From: Prevotellaceae bacterium UBA711
GTDB taxonomy: Bacteria > Bacteroidota > Bacteroidia > Bacteroidales > Bacteroidaceae
Length of the DNA: 42,945 bases
Assembly: GCA_002297545.1 (NCBI GenBank)
Contig: DBLZ01000032.1
Location: 1-42,945 of the forward strand
Direction of reading: 5' to 3'
Below, in pieces: positions 24,944 to 32,964 of the stretch. The translations under genes and the position numbers were made by a program. Within the stretch, counting starts at the first letter, position 1. The number at the start of each line of letters is the position of its first letter. Below the pieces are notes generated by a model. The model was not told the origin of the DNA. It was given only the letters and a program-made list of their open reading frames with translations, and did no database searches.

Positions 24944-25885
24944 ATGACCACGATCAGCAACACGGGATGCGTCTCCCAAGAAATCGTACAACGCTACACG
25001 CAATACCTGAGCCTGGAACGTTCCTACAGCCGCAACACGCTGGAAGCCTACTGCATGGATCTGCAGAAGCTCTTCAACTATTTCAGCGACCACGGCATAG
25101 ACTTCCGCCAGGCTGCCGAGCGAGATTTCGACCTCTTTGCGGGGGAACTGAGAGACAAGGGCATAGCCCCTCGCAGCATAGCCCGCATACTCAGCGGTGT
25201 ACGCTCCTTTTACCGCTTCCTGGTGCTGGAGCACGAGATAGAGCAGGACCCCACGGAACTGCTGGAGTCGCCCAAGATAGGACTCCATCTGCCCCAGGTG
25301 CTCACGGTGGAGGAAATAGACCGCATAGAGGCCGCCATAGACCAAAGCAAGCCCGAGGGTGTGCGGGACCACTGCATCATCGAGGTGCTCTACAGCTGCG
25401 GACTCCGCATAAGCGAACTCACCGGTCTGCAACTCTCCGACCTCTTCCTCGACGAGGGCTTCCTCCGCATCCATGGCAAGGGCAACAAGGAACGTCTGGT
25501 GCCTATCTCGCACAAGGCCATCAGCGAGTTGCAGAACTGGCTGAGCATCCGGCGCCACATACCGGTAAAGAGCGGTTACGAGGACCACGTCTTCGTCTCC
25601 CGCACACGAGGGAAGGCACTCTCGCGCATCTCGCTCTTCGTCTTCATACAACGCTATGCCGCACAAGCGGGCATCGAGAAGGAAATATCGCCGCATACCT
25701 TCCGCCACAGTTTCGCCACCCACCTGCTCATGGGAGGTGCCAACCTGCGTGCCATACAGGAGATGCTGGGACACGAGAGTCTGGACACGACGGAGATCTA
25801 TATGCACCTGGACACCACACAGTTGCGCGAGCAGATACTCACCTGCCACCCCCGCAACCTGAAGAACAGAGACACACAGGACTGA
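24944..25885 (+). CDS. xerD: XerD-type tyrosine recombinase
   Basis: A cytoplasmic site-specific recombinase that resolves chromosome dimers at dif with XerC. The 313-residue protein has an N-terminal SAM-like core-binding domain (about 10-100, YLSLERSYSRNTLEAY) and a catalytic domain with R155 (CGLRISEL), K179/K182 (GKGNKER), H251 and R254 (HTFRHSFATH), H277 (LGHESL) and nucleophile Y286 (TEIYMH). Length and motifs fit housekeeping XerD, not a phage integrase, and no mobile element flanks it. XerC is the alternative name. A weak GC hairpin follows at 25892-25909. Confidence 0.92.
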   Translation: MTTISNTGCVSQEIVQRYTQYLSLERSYSRNTLEAYCMDLQKLFNYFSDHGIDFRQAAERDFDLFAGELRDKGIAPRSIARILSGVRSFYRFLVLEHEIEQDPTELLESPKIGLHLPQVLTVEEIDRIEAAIDQSKPEGVRDHCIIEVLYSCGLRISELTGLQLSDLFLDEGFLRIHGKGNKERLVPISHKAISELQNWLSIRRHIPVKSGYEDHVFVSRTRGKALSRISLFVFIQRYAAQAGIEKEISPHTFRHSFATHLLMGGANLRAIQEMLGHESLDTTEIYMHLDTTQLREQILTCHPRNLKNRDTQD

Positions 25886-26159
25886 GCATCCGCCCCAGGC
25901 ATCGGGGGCTCCTCTCTGTCATGGCCTTCGGGTACGAGTCCCACGTGACGAACCTCACAACCCCACGTGGCGGAAGCCTTATAAACCGGTTCTTGCATCG
26001 ATGACAACCGGTTCTTGCGGACATATAAACCGGTTTTCCCCGGCACATGAACCGGTTCTTGCCGGCCTAAACGCACGGGGCAAGGGTGCCGAAGCCCCGT
26101 AGGCAGCCTGCAACGGCCATGACGTGACGCCCGCATATCCATCGTCTTACGAACGTGAC
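25886..26159. other. Non-coding region between convergent xerD and fumarase genes
   Basis: It contains a small GC hairpin just after xerD (GCCCC/GGGGC, 25892-25909), the second four-unit AACCGGTT array (25984-26071), and a 7-bp stem (ACGGGGC 26075-26081 with GCCCCGT 26094-26100). No gene is supported. Confidence 0.75.
25984..26071. repeat. Four-unit 22-bp phased AACCGGTT array (copy 2)
   Basis: Perfect AACCGGTT cores start at 25984, 26006, 26028 and 26050, each exactly 22 bp apart. Three of the four continue as AACCGGTTCTTGC; the third reads AACCGGTTTTCCC. The remaining bases of each unit vary. Spacing, copy number and the position between two convergent genes match the array at 10253-10340. 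Confidence 0.93.
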
Positions 26160-26213
26160 AAAACGAAAAGCACAGAGTGCCCATGCCGGGAATGGCATGG
26201 ATGCACTCTGTGC
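26160..26213 (-). terminator. Rho-independent terminator after fumarase
   Basis: An 11-bp outer stem (GCACAGAGTGC 26170-26180 with 26203-26213) and a 7-bp inner stem (CCATGCC 26181-26187 with GGCATGG 26194-26200). On the minus strand it is followed by CTTTTCGTTT. It lies 25 bases after the fumarase stop. Confidence 0.88.
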
Positions 26214-26238
26214 CGATACTATGTGAAATAAGACCTGA

Positions 26239-27888
26239 CTACTGTATGGTGCAGCCGGCGCAGGGCTTGAGCTGCTTGAAGAAATCGTTGCCCTTGTCGT
26301 CCACCAGGATGAAGGCGGGGAAGTCCTCCACCTGTATCTTCCAGATGGCCTCCATGCCCAACTCGGGATACTCCACACACTCGATGGACTTGATATTGTT
26401 CTGTGCCAAGATGGCGGCAGGACCGCCGATGGAACCCAGGTAGAAGCCTCCGTGGTCCTTGCAGGCACGGGTGACATCCTCGCTGCGGTTGCCCTTGGCA
26501 AGCATAATCATCGAACCGCCATTCTCCTGGAACTCGTACACATACGGGTCCATACGTCCGGCCGTGGTGGGGCCCATGGAACCGCAGGCCATGCCCTCGG
26601 GAGTCTTGGCCGGACCGGCATAGTAGACGGGATGGTCCTTCATGTACTGAGGCATGCCCTCACCGGCGTCCAGACGAGCCTTCAGCTTGGCATGCGCTAT
26701 GTCGCGACCCACGATGATGGTGCCGTTCAGACTGAGGCGTGTGCCTATGGGGTACTTGGTCAGTATCTTGCAGACGTCGGCCATGGGCTGGTTGAGGTCG
26801 ATCCTCACCACGTCGCCCTCGCCGGCATTGCGCAGCTCGGCGGGTATCAGTTCATACGGCTTGTCGTCCATCTTCTCAATCCAGATGCCCTGCTCGTTGA
26901 TCTTGCACTTGATATTGCGGTCGGCAGAGCAGCTTACGCCCAGACCTATAGGGCAGCTGGCACCGTGACGGGGCAGACGCACCACACGGACGTCGTGGGC
27001 CATGTACTTGCCGCCGAACTGTGCACCCAGGCCAATCTTGTAGGCCTCCTGCAGGAGCTGCTTCTCCAGCTCCACATCGCGGAAGGCACGGCCCGTCTCG
27101 TCGCCCGTGGTAGGCAGTGAGTCGTAGTAGTGCGTGGAAGCGAGCTTGACGGTGAGGAGGTTCTTCTCCGCGCTGGTGCCGCCTATGACGATAGCGATGT
27201 GATACGGAGGACAGGCTGCCGTACCCAGGCTCTTCATCTTCTCCACCAGGAAGGGGATGAGGGTGCCGGGATTCTGGATGCGGGCCTTCGTCTCCTGGTA
27301 GAGGTAGGTCTTGTTGGCCGAGCCGCCGCCCTTGGTCACGCAAAGGAAGTGGTACTCCATGCCTTCGGTAGCCTCGATGTCTATCTGGGCAGGCAGGTTG
27401 CACTTGGTGTTCACCTCGTTGTACATGTCCAGGGGAGCGTTTTGGCTGTAGCGCAGATTGCACTCCGTGTACGTCTTGTACACGCCCAGCGACAGAGCTT
27501 CCTCATCGCAGAAGCCCGTCCACACCTGCTGGCCCTTCTCGCCGTGTATGATGGCCGTACCCGTGTCCTGGCAGAGGGGAAGCAAACCCTTGCAGGCTAC
27601 CTCGGCATTGCGCAGGAAGGTGAGAGCCACGTATTTGTCGTTCTCACTTGCCTCGGGGTCGTGCAGGATCTTGGCCACCTGTTCGTTGTGGGAGCGGCGC
27701 AGCATGAAGCTGACATCGTGGAAAGCCTGGTTGGACATGCGCGTCAAGGCCTCGGGGGTGACCTTGAGTATCTTGTGTCCCTCGAACTCGCTGACGGAGA
27801 CACCCTCCTTGGTCAGCAGATAATACTCGGTATCGTCCTTGCCTAACTGGAACATGGGGGCGTACCTGAACTCTGGTGCTTGTGCCAT
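26239..27888 (-). CDS. Class I fumarate hydratase (iron-sulfur)
   Basis: Interconverts fumarate and malate; in Bacteroidales it serves the reductive branch that makes succinate and propionate. The 549-residue single-chain protein is of the FumA/FumB type. The [4Fe-4S] ligands are C106 (LLPLCQDTG), C226 (GTAACPPYH) and C320 (GVSCSADRN), in the same spacing as E. coli FumA. The C-terminal beta domain has GTIIVGRDIAHAK, MGPTTAGRMDPYV and KGNRS. The cluster is oxygen-labile, which fits an anaerobe. It is the last gene of a minus-strand run: lipoprotein, hflX, permease, fumarase, with a 25-base gap to the permease. Confidence 0.94.
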   Translation of the reverse strand: MAQAPEFRYAPMFQLGKDDTEYYLLTKEGVSVSEFEGHKILKVTPEALTRMSNQAFHDVSFMLRRSHNEQVAKILHDPEASENDKYVALTFLRNAEVACKGLLPLCQDTGTAIIHGEKGQQVWTGFCDEEALSLGVYKTYTECNLRYSQNAPLDMYNEVNTKCNLPAQIDIEATEGMEYHFLCVTKGGGSANKTYLYQETKARIQNPGTLIPFLVEKMKSLGTAACPPYHIAIVIGGTSAEKNLLTVKLASTHYYDSLPTTGDETGRAFRDVELEKQLLQEAYKIGLGAQFGGKYMAHDVRVVRLPRHGASCPIGLGVSCSADRNIKCKINEQGIWIEKMDDKPYELIPAELRNAGEGDVVRIDLNQPMADVCKILTKYPIGTRLSLNGTIIVGRDIAHAKLKARLDAGEGMPQYMKDHPVYYAGPAKTPEGMACGSMGPTTAGRMDPYVYEFQENGGSMIMLAKGNRSEDVTRACKDHGGFYLGSIGGPAAILAQNNIKSIECVEYPELGMEAIWKIQVEDFPAFILVDDKGNDFFKQLKPCAGCTIQ

Positions 27889-27913
27889 AGTCTATGTGTT
27901 TTATGTTTGGTTA

Positions 27914-29083
27914 CTATATGTCGGTTTGAGTCTCTTTCAATATAAATCGCTTGTAATAGGCCCAGGCCAAAGTGGTGAGAGGCAGGGCCACAACCACGCC
28001 TATGACGCCAAGCAGCGAGCCCCACACCGAGATGGAAAGCAGGATGATGGCCGGCTTCAGGCCCATGGCACGCCCCATGATCTTGGGCACGAGATAGAGG
28101 TCCTGTATGGCCTGCACCACGGCAAAGACGGCAATGACCATAAGCAAGGTGATCCAGAAGCTGCCTCCCGTGTCGTGGGACTTGAGCAGGGCAAACAACA
28201 CGGCCGGCACGAAACCAATAGCCTGAGCATAGGGTACCATGTTGAGCAGGCCGATGAAGAGCCCCAGGCCTATGGCCATGGGCAGGTCTATTATCATGAA
28301 GCCCACGCAGAAGAGCACGCCGACGAGAAAGGCCACCGTGGTTTGTCCGCGGAAATAGGCGTTCATCTCGCGCTTGATGTCCGATGCTATATGGCCGGCC
28401 ACGGCACGGTGTGCCCGCGGTACCACCTGGATCCAGTTCTGATTGACTTTCTCGTAATCCATCAGGAAGAAAAAGAGATAGAGCAGCACCATCATGATGT
28501 CCAGCAACAGCCACACTATGTTCATGGTGCCCGACAGCACGCTCCAGGACTGTTCCCACACGGTCTGGATGGCCGCCATCACATCGTCCTGCTGCAGAAA
28601 CTGCACCAGATCGTTGCGATCGATGTTCTGTGTGAAGAACGTTTCTATGCGGCGCGGAATGTCCGTTCCCGAAAGATATGTGGCGGCATAGTGTATGAGG
28701 TCGTCCGACAGACGCTCCATCTGCTGCACTGCCGGCGGAATGACCAGGACAAAAAATGCCGTAACGGCTCCCAGCACGGCTACAAGCGTGAGCAATATGC
28801 TCACCAGACGGTAGCGTATGCGGCACCGCTTCTCCATGAACAGCATCAGAGGGTACATCATATAGGCCAGCATCCAGGCGATGAAGAACGGCAGAAGCAC
28901 ACCGCTGAGAGTGCGCAACAGGTAGTACAGCCCCACGGCTCCCAGCACCAGCAACAGACCACGCACAAAGCGGTCGAACGTGATCTTCTCATTCAGAAAT
29001 GCGTACTCGCTGCGTGCATACACCGGTTCCTCGGGTACTGCTACCGCCATCTTGTCCCTATGCTTCTTATTGGTGCTTGCCAT
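27914..29083 (-). CDS. AI-2E family transporter (PerM/YdiK-like permease)
   Basis: A polytopic inner-membrane protein of the AI-2E exporter superfamily; known members export autoinducer-2 or act as sodium/proton antiporters, and the substrate here is unknown. The 389-residue protein has an N-terminal cytoplasmic part of about 40 residues, paired helices (RGLLLVLGAVGLYYLLRTL, LPFFIAWMLAYMMYPLMLF), a long soluble region at about 120-190, and a C-terminal block with GLFIGLLNMVPY and DLYLVPKIMGRAMGLKP. This last motif is diagnostic of the family. hflX lies 33 bases upstream and fumarase 25 bases downstream. Confidence 0.9.
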   Translation of the reverse strand: MASTNKKHRDKMAVAVPEEPVYARSEYAFLNEKITFDRFVRGLLLVLGAVGLYYLLRTLSGVLLPFFIAWMLAYMMYPLMLFMEKRCRIRYRLVSILLTLVAVLGAVTAFFVLVIPPAVQQMERLSDDLIHYAATYLSGTDIPRRIETFFTQNIDRNDLVQFLQQDDVMAAIQTVWEQSWSVLSGTMNIVWLLLDIMMVLLYLFFFLMDYEKVNQNWIQVVPRAHRAVAGHIASDIKREMNAYFRGQTTVAFLVGVLFCVGFMIIDLPMAIGLGLFIGLLNMVPYAQAIGFVPAVLFALLKSHDTGGSFWITLLMVIAVFAVVQAIQDLYLVPKIMGRAMGLKPAIILLSISVWGSLLGVIGVVVALPLTTLAWAYYKRFILKETQTDI

Positions 29084-29116
29084 TGTCCTTGTGTGTCTGT
29101 ATGTCCACCGCCCGAG

Positions 29117-30439
29117 CTACTCGTCGTAGTGGTCGAAGAGGAAATCGTTGTAGGGATACTTCTGCACATGCAATTCCCTTACCTTATTATATAATACCTG
29201 TCGTAGGGTGTCGTAGCCCGTCTTCTCCAGTGCGGAGATGAAGAGGCATTCGCCGGAGAGGCGCGTCATCCAGGTGCGGATGAGATCGTCCAGTGAGACA
29301 TTCTCGCGCGTAGCCGGGGTGAGGTCGTCCGCATCCTTTTCCACCCACCTGTAGGCATCCACCTTGTTGAAGATGATCATTGAGGGCTTGTCGGCACATC
29401 CCAAGTCGGCCAGAGTCTTCTCCACTACGGTTATCTGCTCCTCGAACTCGGGGTGCGATATGTCCACCACGTGAAGCAACAGGTCGGCCTCGCGCACCTC
29501 GTCCAAGGTGCTCTTGAATGAATCCACCAGATCGGTGGGCAGCTTGCGGATGAAGCCCACGGTGTCCGAAAGCAGAAATGGCAGGTTGTCCACGATGACC
29601 TTACGCACAGTGGTGTCCAGGGTGGCAAAGAGCTTGTTCTCGGCAAACACGTCGCTCTTGGACAGAAGGTTCATGAGCGTGGACTTGCCCACGTTGGTAT
29701 AGCCTACGAGGGCCACGCGGATCATGCGGCCGCGATTGCCGCGCTGAGTCGTCTTCTGGCGGTCTATGTCGGCCAGGCGCTGCTTCAGCAGGGCCATGCG
29801 ATTGAGGATGATGCGTCGGTCCATCTCGAGCTGCGTCTCGCCGGGTCCGCGGAGTCCCACCGATCCCTTGCCGCCACCGGAGCCTGAGCCACCGCCCTGT
29901 CGCTCCAGATGCGTCCAGAGACGTTGCAGGCGAGGCAGCATGTAGCGATACTGAGCCAGCTCAACCTGTGTCTTGGCATTGGCGGTCTGTGCACGCATGG
30001 CAAATATGTCCAAGATGAGCGAAGTGCGGTCCAGCACTTTCACCTTCAGCTCCTTCTCGATGTTGCGCAATTGCTTGGCCGACAGTTCGTCGTCGAATAT
30101 GACCATGGAAATACAGCGTTCGGCATCCTCCTCGGCCGCTATCCAGGCCCTTATCTCCTGGAGCTTGCCGACGCCAAGGTACGTAACGCTGGAGGGAGCA
30201 TTGAGGCGTTGCGTAAACCGCTTCACGGTGCGTGCCCCTGCCGTCTCGGCAAGAAACTGCAATTCGTCCAGATACTCTGTGGTCTTGCGCTCGCTTTGCT
30301 GCGGCGTGATGATGCCCACAAGCACGGCTGTCTCTTCCTCGCTCTCCGTTATGTAACTATGCGCCTCCCTGCCCATGCCATCCTCGAAAGGAAGGCTGGA
30401 GCGGGAAGCGTTGTAGTATTTGCTTCGTGTTGTCTTCAT
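29117..30439 (-). CDS. hflX: GTPase HflX
   Basis: A ribosome-associated GTPase that splits stalled or hibernating 70S ribosomes under stress. At 440 residues it has the N-terminal HflX domain (YLGVGKLQEI around 87-96; FDDELSAKQLRNIE), the coiled region LAQYRYMLPRLQRLW, a Gly/Ser-rich linker (about 182-191), GPGETQLE at 198-205, and the GTPase domain: G1 GYTNVGKST (246-254), G3 DTVGF, G4 NKVD. An internal ATG at residue 22 could be the real start since the first 30 residues are poorly conserved. It starts 12 bases downstream of the lipoprotein gene. Confidence 0.95.
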   Translation of the reverse strand: MKTTRSKYYNASRSSLPFEDGMGREAHSYITESEEETAVLVGIITPQQSERKTTEYLDELQFLAETAGARTVKRFTQRLNAPSSVTYLGVGKLQEIRAWIAAEEDAERCISMVIFDDELSAKQLRNIEKELKVKVLDRTSLILDIFAMRAQTANAKTQVELAQYRYMLPRLQRLWTHLERQGGGSGSGGGKGSVGLRGPGETQLEMDRRIILNRMALLKQRLADIDRQKTTQRGNRGRMIRVALVGYTNVGKSTLMNLLSKSDVFAENKLFATLDTTVRKVIVDNLPFLLSDTVGFIRKLPTDLVDSFKSTLDEVREADLLLHVVDISHPEFEEQITVVEKTLADLGCADKPSMIIFNKVDAYRWVEKDADDLTPATRENVSLDDLIRTWMTRLSGECLFISALEKTGYDTLRQVLYNKVRELHVQKYPYNDFLFDHYDE

Positions 30440-30451
30440 TCAGTGTCTGTA

Positions 30452-31303
30452 TCACTTGACCTGCATCACCAGATACTTGCTCACGCTCCAGAAGCGCGTG
30501 GGATTGATGATCTGCAGCTCATACTGCCCGTTGCCGTCCTTGGCGAGGGAGTAACTGCCCTCGGGATGAGTGGTGAGCAGTCGGGCTGACTTGCTGTACG
30601 TCTTTATTTCCTTCAACTGACGGATGTCCGCCTCGGTGAAGTAGTCCTTGTTGAACTGTCCGTCCTTCAGCACTTCGCCATCCTTCAGGATGCCTTGCTC
30701 CTTCAGCTCCGCCTTGGTGCCATAGACGAACCACGCGCTGTAGAGCTCCCGTTCCTGACGCATCAAGGTGCCGTTCTGCTCCTTGTGGGCCTCCTCCAGG
30801 GTTGCCATGTTCTTGGACAAGGAGTCTATGCGCACCACCTGACGGAGAATGGTGGAATCCTTCTCAGCCAGTGAGGCCAAAAGCTCCTGTATGCGAAGGT
30901 CCTGCGCTTCCACCTGCGACTGCAGGCCGTCCACCAGGCTCTTGAGCTTCTCGCTCTTGAAGCGGCTGGCGTTGAGTTTCTCGCGCAATTGTGCCACCAG
31001 CTCGCGGTTCTTGAGCATGGCCTCGTTGATGTACTCCATGTTGTCGCGTATGATTTCCTTGGACGATGCACCCTCCGGGCTTCCGTCGGCCACCGTCACG
31101 CGCCCTTCGGCCTCGGCGATACGGCGGATGCCGGCCTGAACCTCGGTCATGGTCATCACTATATCATTGAGTTCACCATCCTTGTTGTCCACAATAGCCT
31201 GCAAGGAATCTATCTGCTGTTGCAATTGGTCGTTGCTCTTTCCCGTGTTTTGACAGGCCGCCATCATGATGACGCCTGCCGCCATAATCATAATCTTCTT
31301 CAT
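30452..31303 (-). CDS. Coiled-coil lipoprotein, Cbp1-like
   Basis: A 283-residue putative lipoprotein. It has a short signal peptide and a lipobox ending MAAC, with the lipidated cysteine at C17. A long heptad-type region follows (about 22-195; DQLQQQIDSLQAIVD, REKLNASRFKSEKLKSLVDG, LRIQELLASLAEKD). The C-terminal block, from SAWFVYGTKAELKEQGIL to PTRFWSVSKYLVMQV, is well conserved in Bacteroidales proteins that I recall being annotated as Cbp1 family collagen-binding adhesins. The name is from memory and the binding role is not shown here. It is the first gene of the run that includes hflX, the permease and fumarase. Confidence 0.78.
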   Translation of the reverse strand: MKKIMIMAAGVIMMAACQNTGKSNDQLQQQIDSLQAIVDNKDGELNDIVMTMTEVQAGIRRIAEAEGRVTVADGSPEGASSKEIIRDNMEYINEAMLKNRELVAQLREKLNASRFKSEKLKSLVDGLQSQVEAQDLRIQELLASLAEKDSTILRQVVRIDSLSKNMATLEEAHKEQNGTLMRQERELYSAWFVYGTKAELKEQGILKDGEVLKDGQFNKDYFTEADIRQLKEIKTYSKSARLLTTHPEGSYSLAKDGNGQYELQIINPTRFWSVSKYLVMQVK

Positions 31304-31397
31304 TTTCTTATCATTATATGACAGTTTGTCTCTCTATCGCGTTTTTGCCCCCACATCGCATGGTGAGGGACTGTGTATCATCTCTGCTTATGTATTT

Positions 31398-32174
31398 CTA
31401 TTCCGGGCTTTGTGCTTGCTTGTTCCGATATTTGCTGAAATGCCGCCCCGGCTCCTCCTCCCCCGCAGCCGTGTCCGGCAAGACAGCCCGCAGGGCCACA
31501 TCCTCTTCCATGCCGGCCACCACTATCACGAACTCGCCCCGAGGCTCGTTCTCCTCAAAGTGTGCCGCTACCTCTTTCAGGGTTCCACGCACACTCTCCT
31601 CGTGCACCTTGCTTATCTCCCGGCACACGCTGCACTGCCTTTCCGTGCCGAACACCTCCATAAACTGCTGCAATGTCTTCACCACCCGGCGTGGACTTTC
31701 GTAGAAGATCATGGTGCGCGTCTCAGCTTTCAATGCCTCCACGCGCGTACGCCTGCCTTTTTTCTGCGGCAAGAAACCCTCGAAGCAGAAACGGTCGCAG
31801 GGCAATCCGCTGCTTACCAGGGCAGGTACAAAGGCCGTGGCTCCCGGCAGAGTGATGACCTCCACGCCGGCCTTGGCGGCAGCCCTGGCCACAAGAAATC
31901 CCGGATCGCTTATTCCCGGCGTACCGGCGTCACTGACAACGGCTATCGTTTCTCCGCCCATCAGACGCTCCACCACGTGGGTCACCGTCTGATGCTCGTT
32001 GAACTTGTGGTAGGAGAGCAACGGCTTGTGTATGTCGAAATGCCGCAACAGGTTGCCACTGGTACGTGTGTCCTCGGCCAGTATCAGGTCGCATTCGCGC
32101 AACACCCTCAGCGACCTCGCTGTGATGTCCTCAAGATTTCCCACCGGTGTCGGTACCAAATACAATGTTCCCAT
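31398..32174 (-). CDS. rsmI: RsmI, 16S rRNA (cytidine-1402 2'-O)-methyltransferase
   Basis: Methylates the ribose of C1402 in the 16S decoding centre using SAM. The 258-residue protein belongs to the tetrapyrrole methylase fold. It begins MGTLYLVPTPVGNLEDITAR, then AEDTRTSGNLL, the SAM loop VSDAGTPGISDPG, and PGATAFVPALVSSGLP. The FYESPRRV motif is specific to RsmI. The final 25 or so residues (PDTAAGEEEPGRHF onward) extend beyond the usual C-terminus. It diverges from tdk; the intergenic region is 169 bases. A 94-base gap separates it from the next minus-strand gene. Confidence 0.95.
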   Translation of the reverse strand: MGTLYLVPTPVGNLEDITARSLRVLRECDLILAEDTRTSGNLLRHFDIHKPLLSYHKFNEHQTVTHVVERLMGGETIAVVSDAGTPGISDPGFLVARAAAKAGVEVITLPGATAFVPALVSSGLPCDRFCFEGFLPQKKGRRTRVEALKAETRTMIFYESPRRVVKTLQQFMEVFGTERQCSVCREISKVHEESVRGTLKEVAAHFEENEPRGEFVIVVAGMEEDVALRAVLPDTAAGEEEPGRHFSKYRNKQAQSPE

Positions 32175-32228
32175 ATCGAGTGTCTATTGTGCCTCTCTAA
32201 CGGCATACACATACTGCCGTTACGTGCA

Positions 32229-32236
32229 CAAAAGTA
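32229..32236 (-). promoter_or_regulatory. Probable -7 promoter element for rsmI
   Basis: The minus strand reads TACTTTTG, matching TAnnTTTG, 54 bases upstream of the rsmI ATG. No clear TTTG is present 19 bp upstream. Confidence 0.5.
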
Positions 32237-32330
32237 AGCATATTATTTGAATTATCCCCATCCTCCGCCACTAAAATACCTCCGATGCCACATTTATTAG
32301 GTATCGTTGACACGGGCTTAATATAATTTG

Positions 32331-32338
32331 TACCTTTG
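32331..32338 (+). promoter_or_regulatory. -7 promoter element at the tdk start
   Basis: TACCTTTG is an exact TAnnTTTG match, and GTTG at 32306-32309 is a weak -33 element. The first tdk ATG lies only 5 bases after it (32344), so the transcript would be leaderless or start inside the frame. Confidence 0.7.
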
Positions 32339-32343
32339 CCGGC

Positions 32344-32964
32344 ATGAAAGACTTGACAAACAACAACGGCGAGATGGTGCGGCGCGGCCGCATAGAGGTC
32401 ATCTGCGGATCCATGTTTTCCGGCAAGACCGAAGAGTTGATACGACGGATGAAGCGTGCCATCTTCGCAAGGCAGAAGGTGGAGATATTCAAGCCCGCCA
32501 TGGACACACGCTATAGCGAAGAGGACATAGTCAGCCATGAGGGCAACAGCATCCCCAGTACGCCAATCGACTCCAGCGCCAGCATTCTGCTGATGTCACA
32601 GGGCTACGATGTCATAGGCATAGATGAAGCGCAGTTCTTCGACCCGCACATAGTGGACGTATGCAACCAGCTGGCCAACCAGGGCATACGCGTGATAGTG
32701 GCCGGACTCGACCTCGATTTCAAGGGCGAGCCCTTTGGCCCCATGCCTGCCCTCCTGGCAATTGCCGACGAGGTGAGCAAGGTGCATGCCATCTGCGTGC
32801 GGTGCGGGGCCTTGGCCTACGTGAGCCATCGTCTGGTGAACGTGGACAAGCAGGTGCTGCTGGGCGAGAAACTGGAGTACGAGCCCCTGTGCCGCGAGTG
32901 TTATACCAAGGCCATGCAGGAGGCCAAGCCACAGGAACCATCAGACTCTCAAGCGCATGATTAG
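32344..32964 (+). CDS. tdk: Thymidine kinase
   Basis: A cytoplasmic type II thymidine kinase of the dNTP salvage pathway. The 206-residue protein has the P-loop GSMFSGKT at 22-29, the catalytic base region DEAQFFD (E95), the lasso-type loop, and zinc-binding cysteines C151, C154, C183 and C186. The ATG at 32344 gives a 14-residue extension before the conserved RIEVICGSMFSGK, similar to Bacteroides enzymes. However, a promoter -7 element ends at 32338, so translation may be leaderless or may start at an internal ATG at 32374. It overlaps the following GH16 gene by 8 bases. Confidence 0.94.
   Translation: MKDLTNNNGEMVRRGRIEVICGSMFSGKTEELIRRMKRAIFARQKVEIFKPAMDTRYSEEDIVSHEGNSIPSTPIDSSASILLMSQGYDVIGIDEAQFFDPHIVDVCNQLANQGIRVIVAGLDLDFKGEPFGPMPALLAIADEVSKVHAICVRCGALAYVSHRLVNVDKQVLLGEKLEYEPLCRECYTKAMQEAKPQEPSDSQAHD

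Noticed and set aside
24944..25885. Phage or integrative-element integrase
   Set aside because: Sequence and length fit housekeeping XerD, and there is no adjacent att-like repeat, excisionase or mobile gene.
24793..26004. 403-residue frame overlapping xerD
   Set aside because: It is in a different frame from the clear recombinase and runs through the repeat array; the Pro/His/Arg-rich composition is typical of a shadow.
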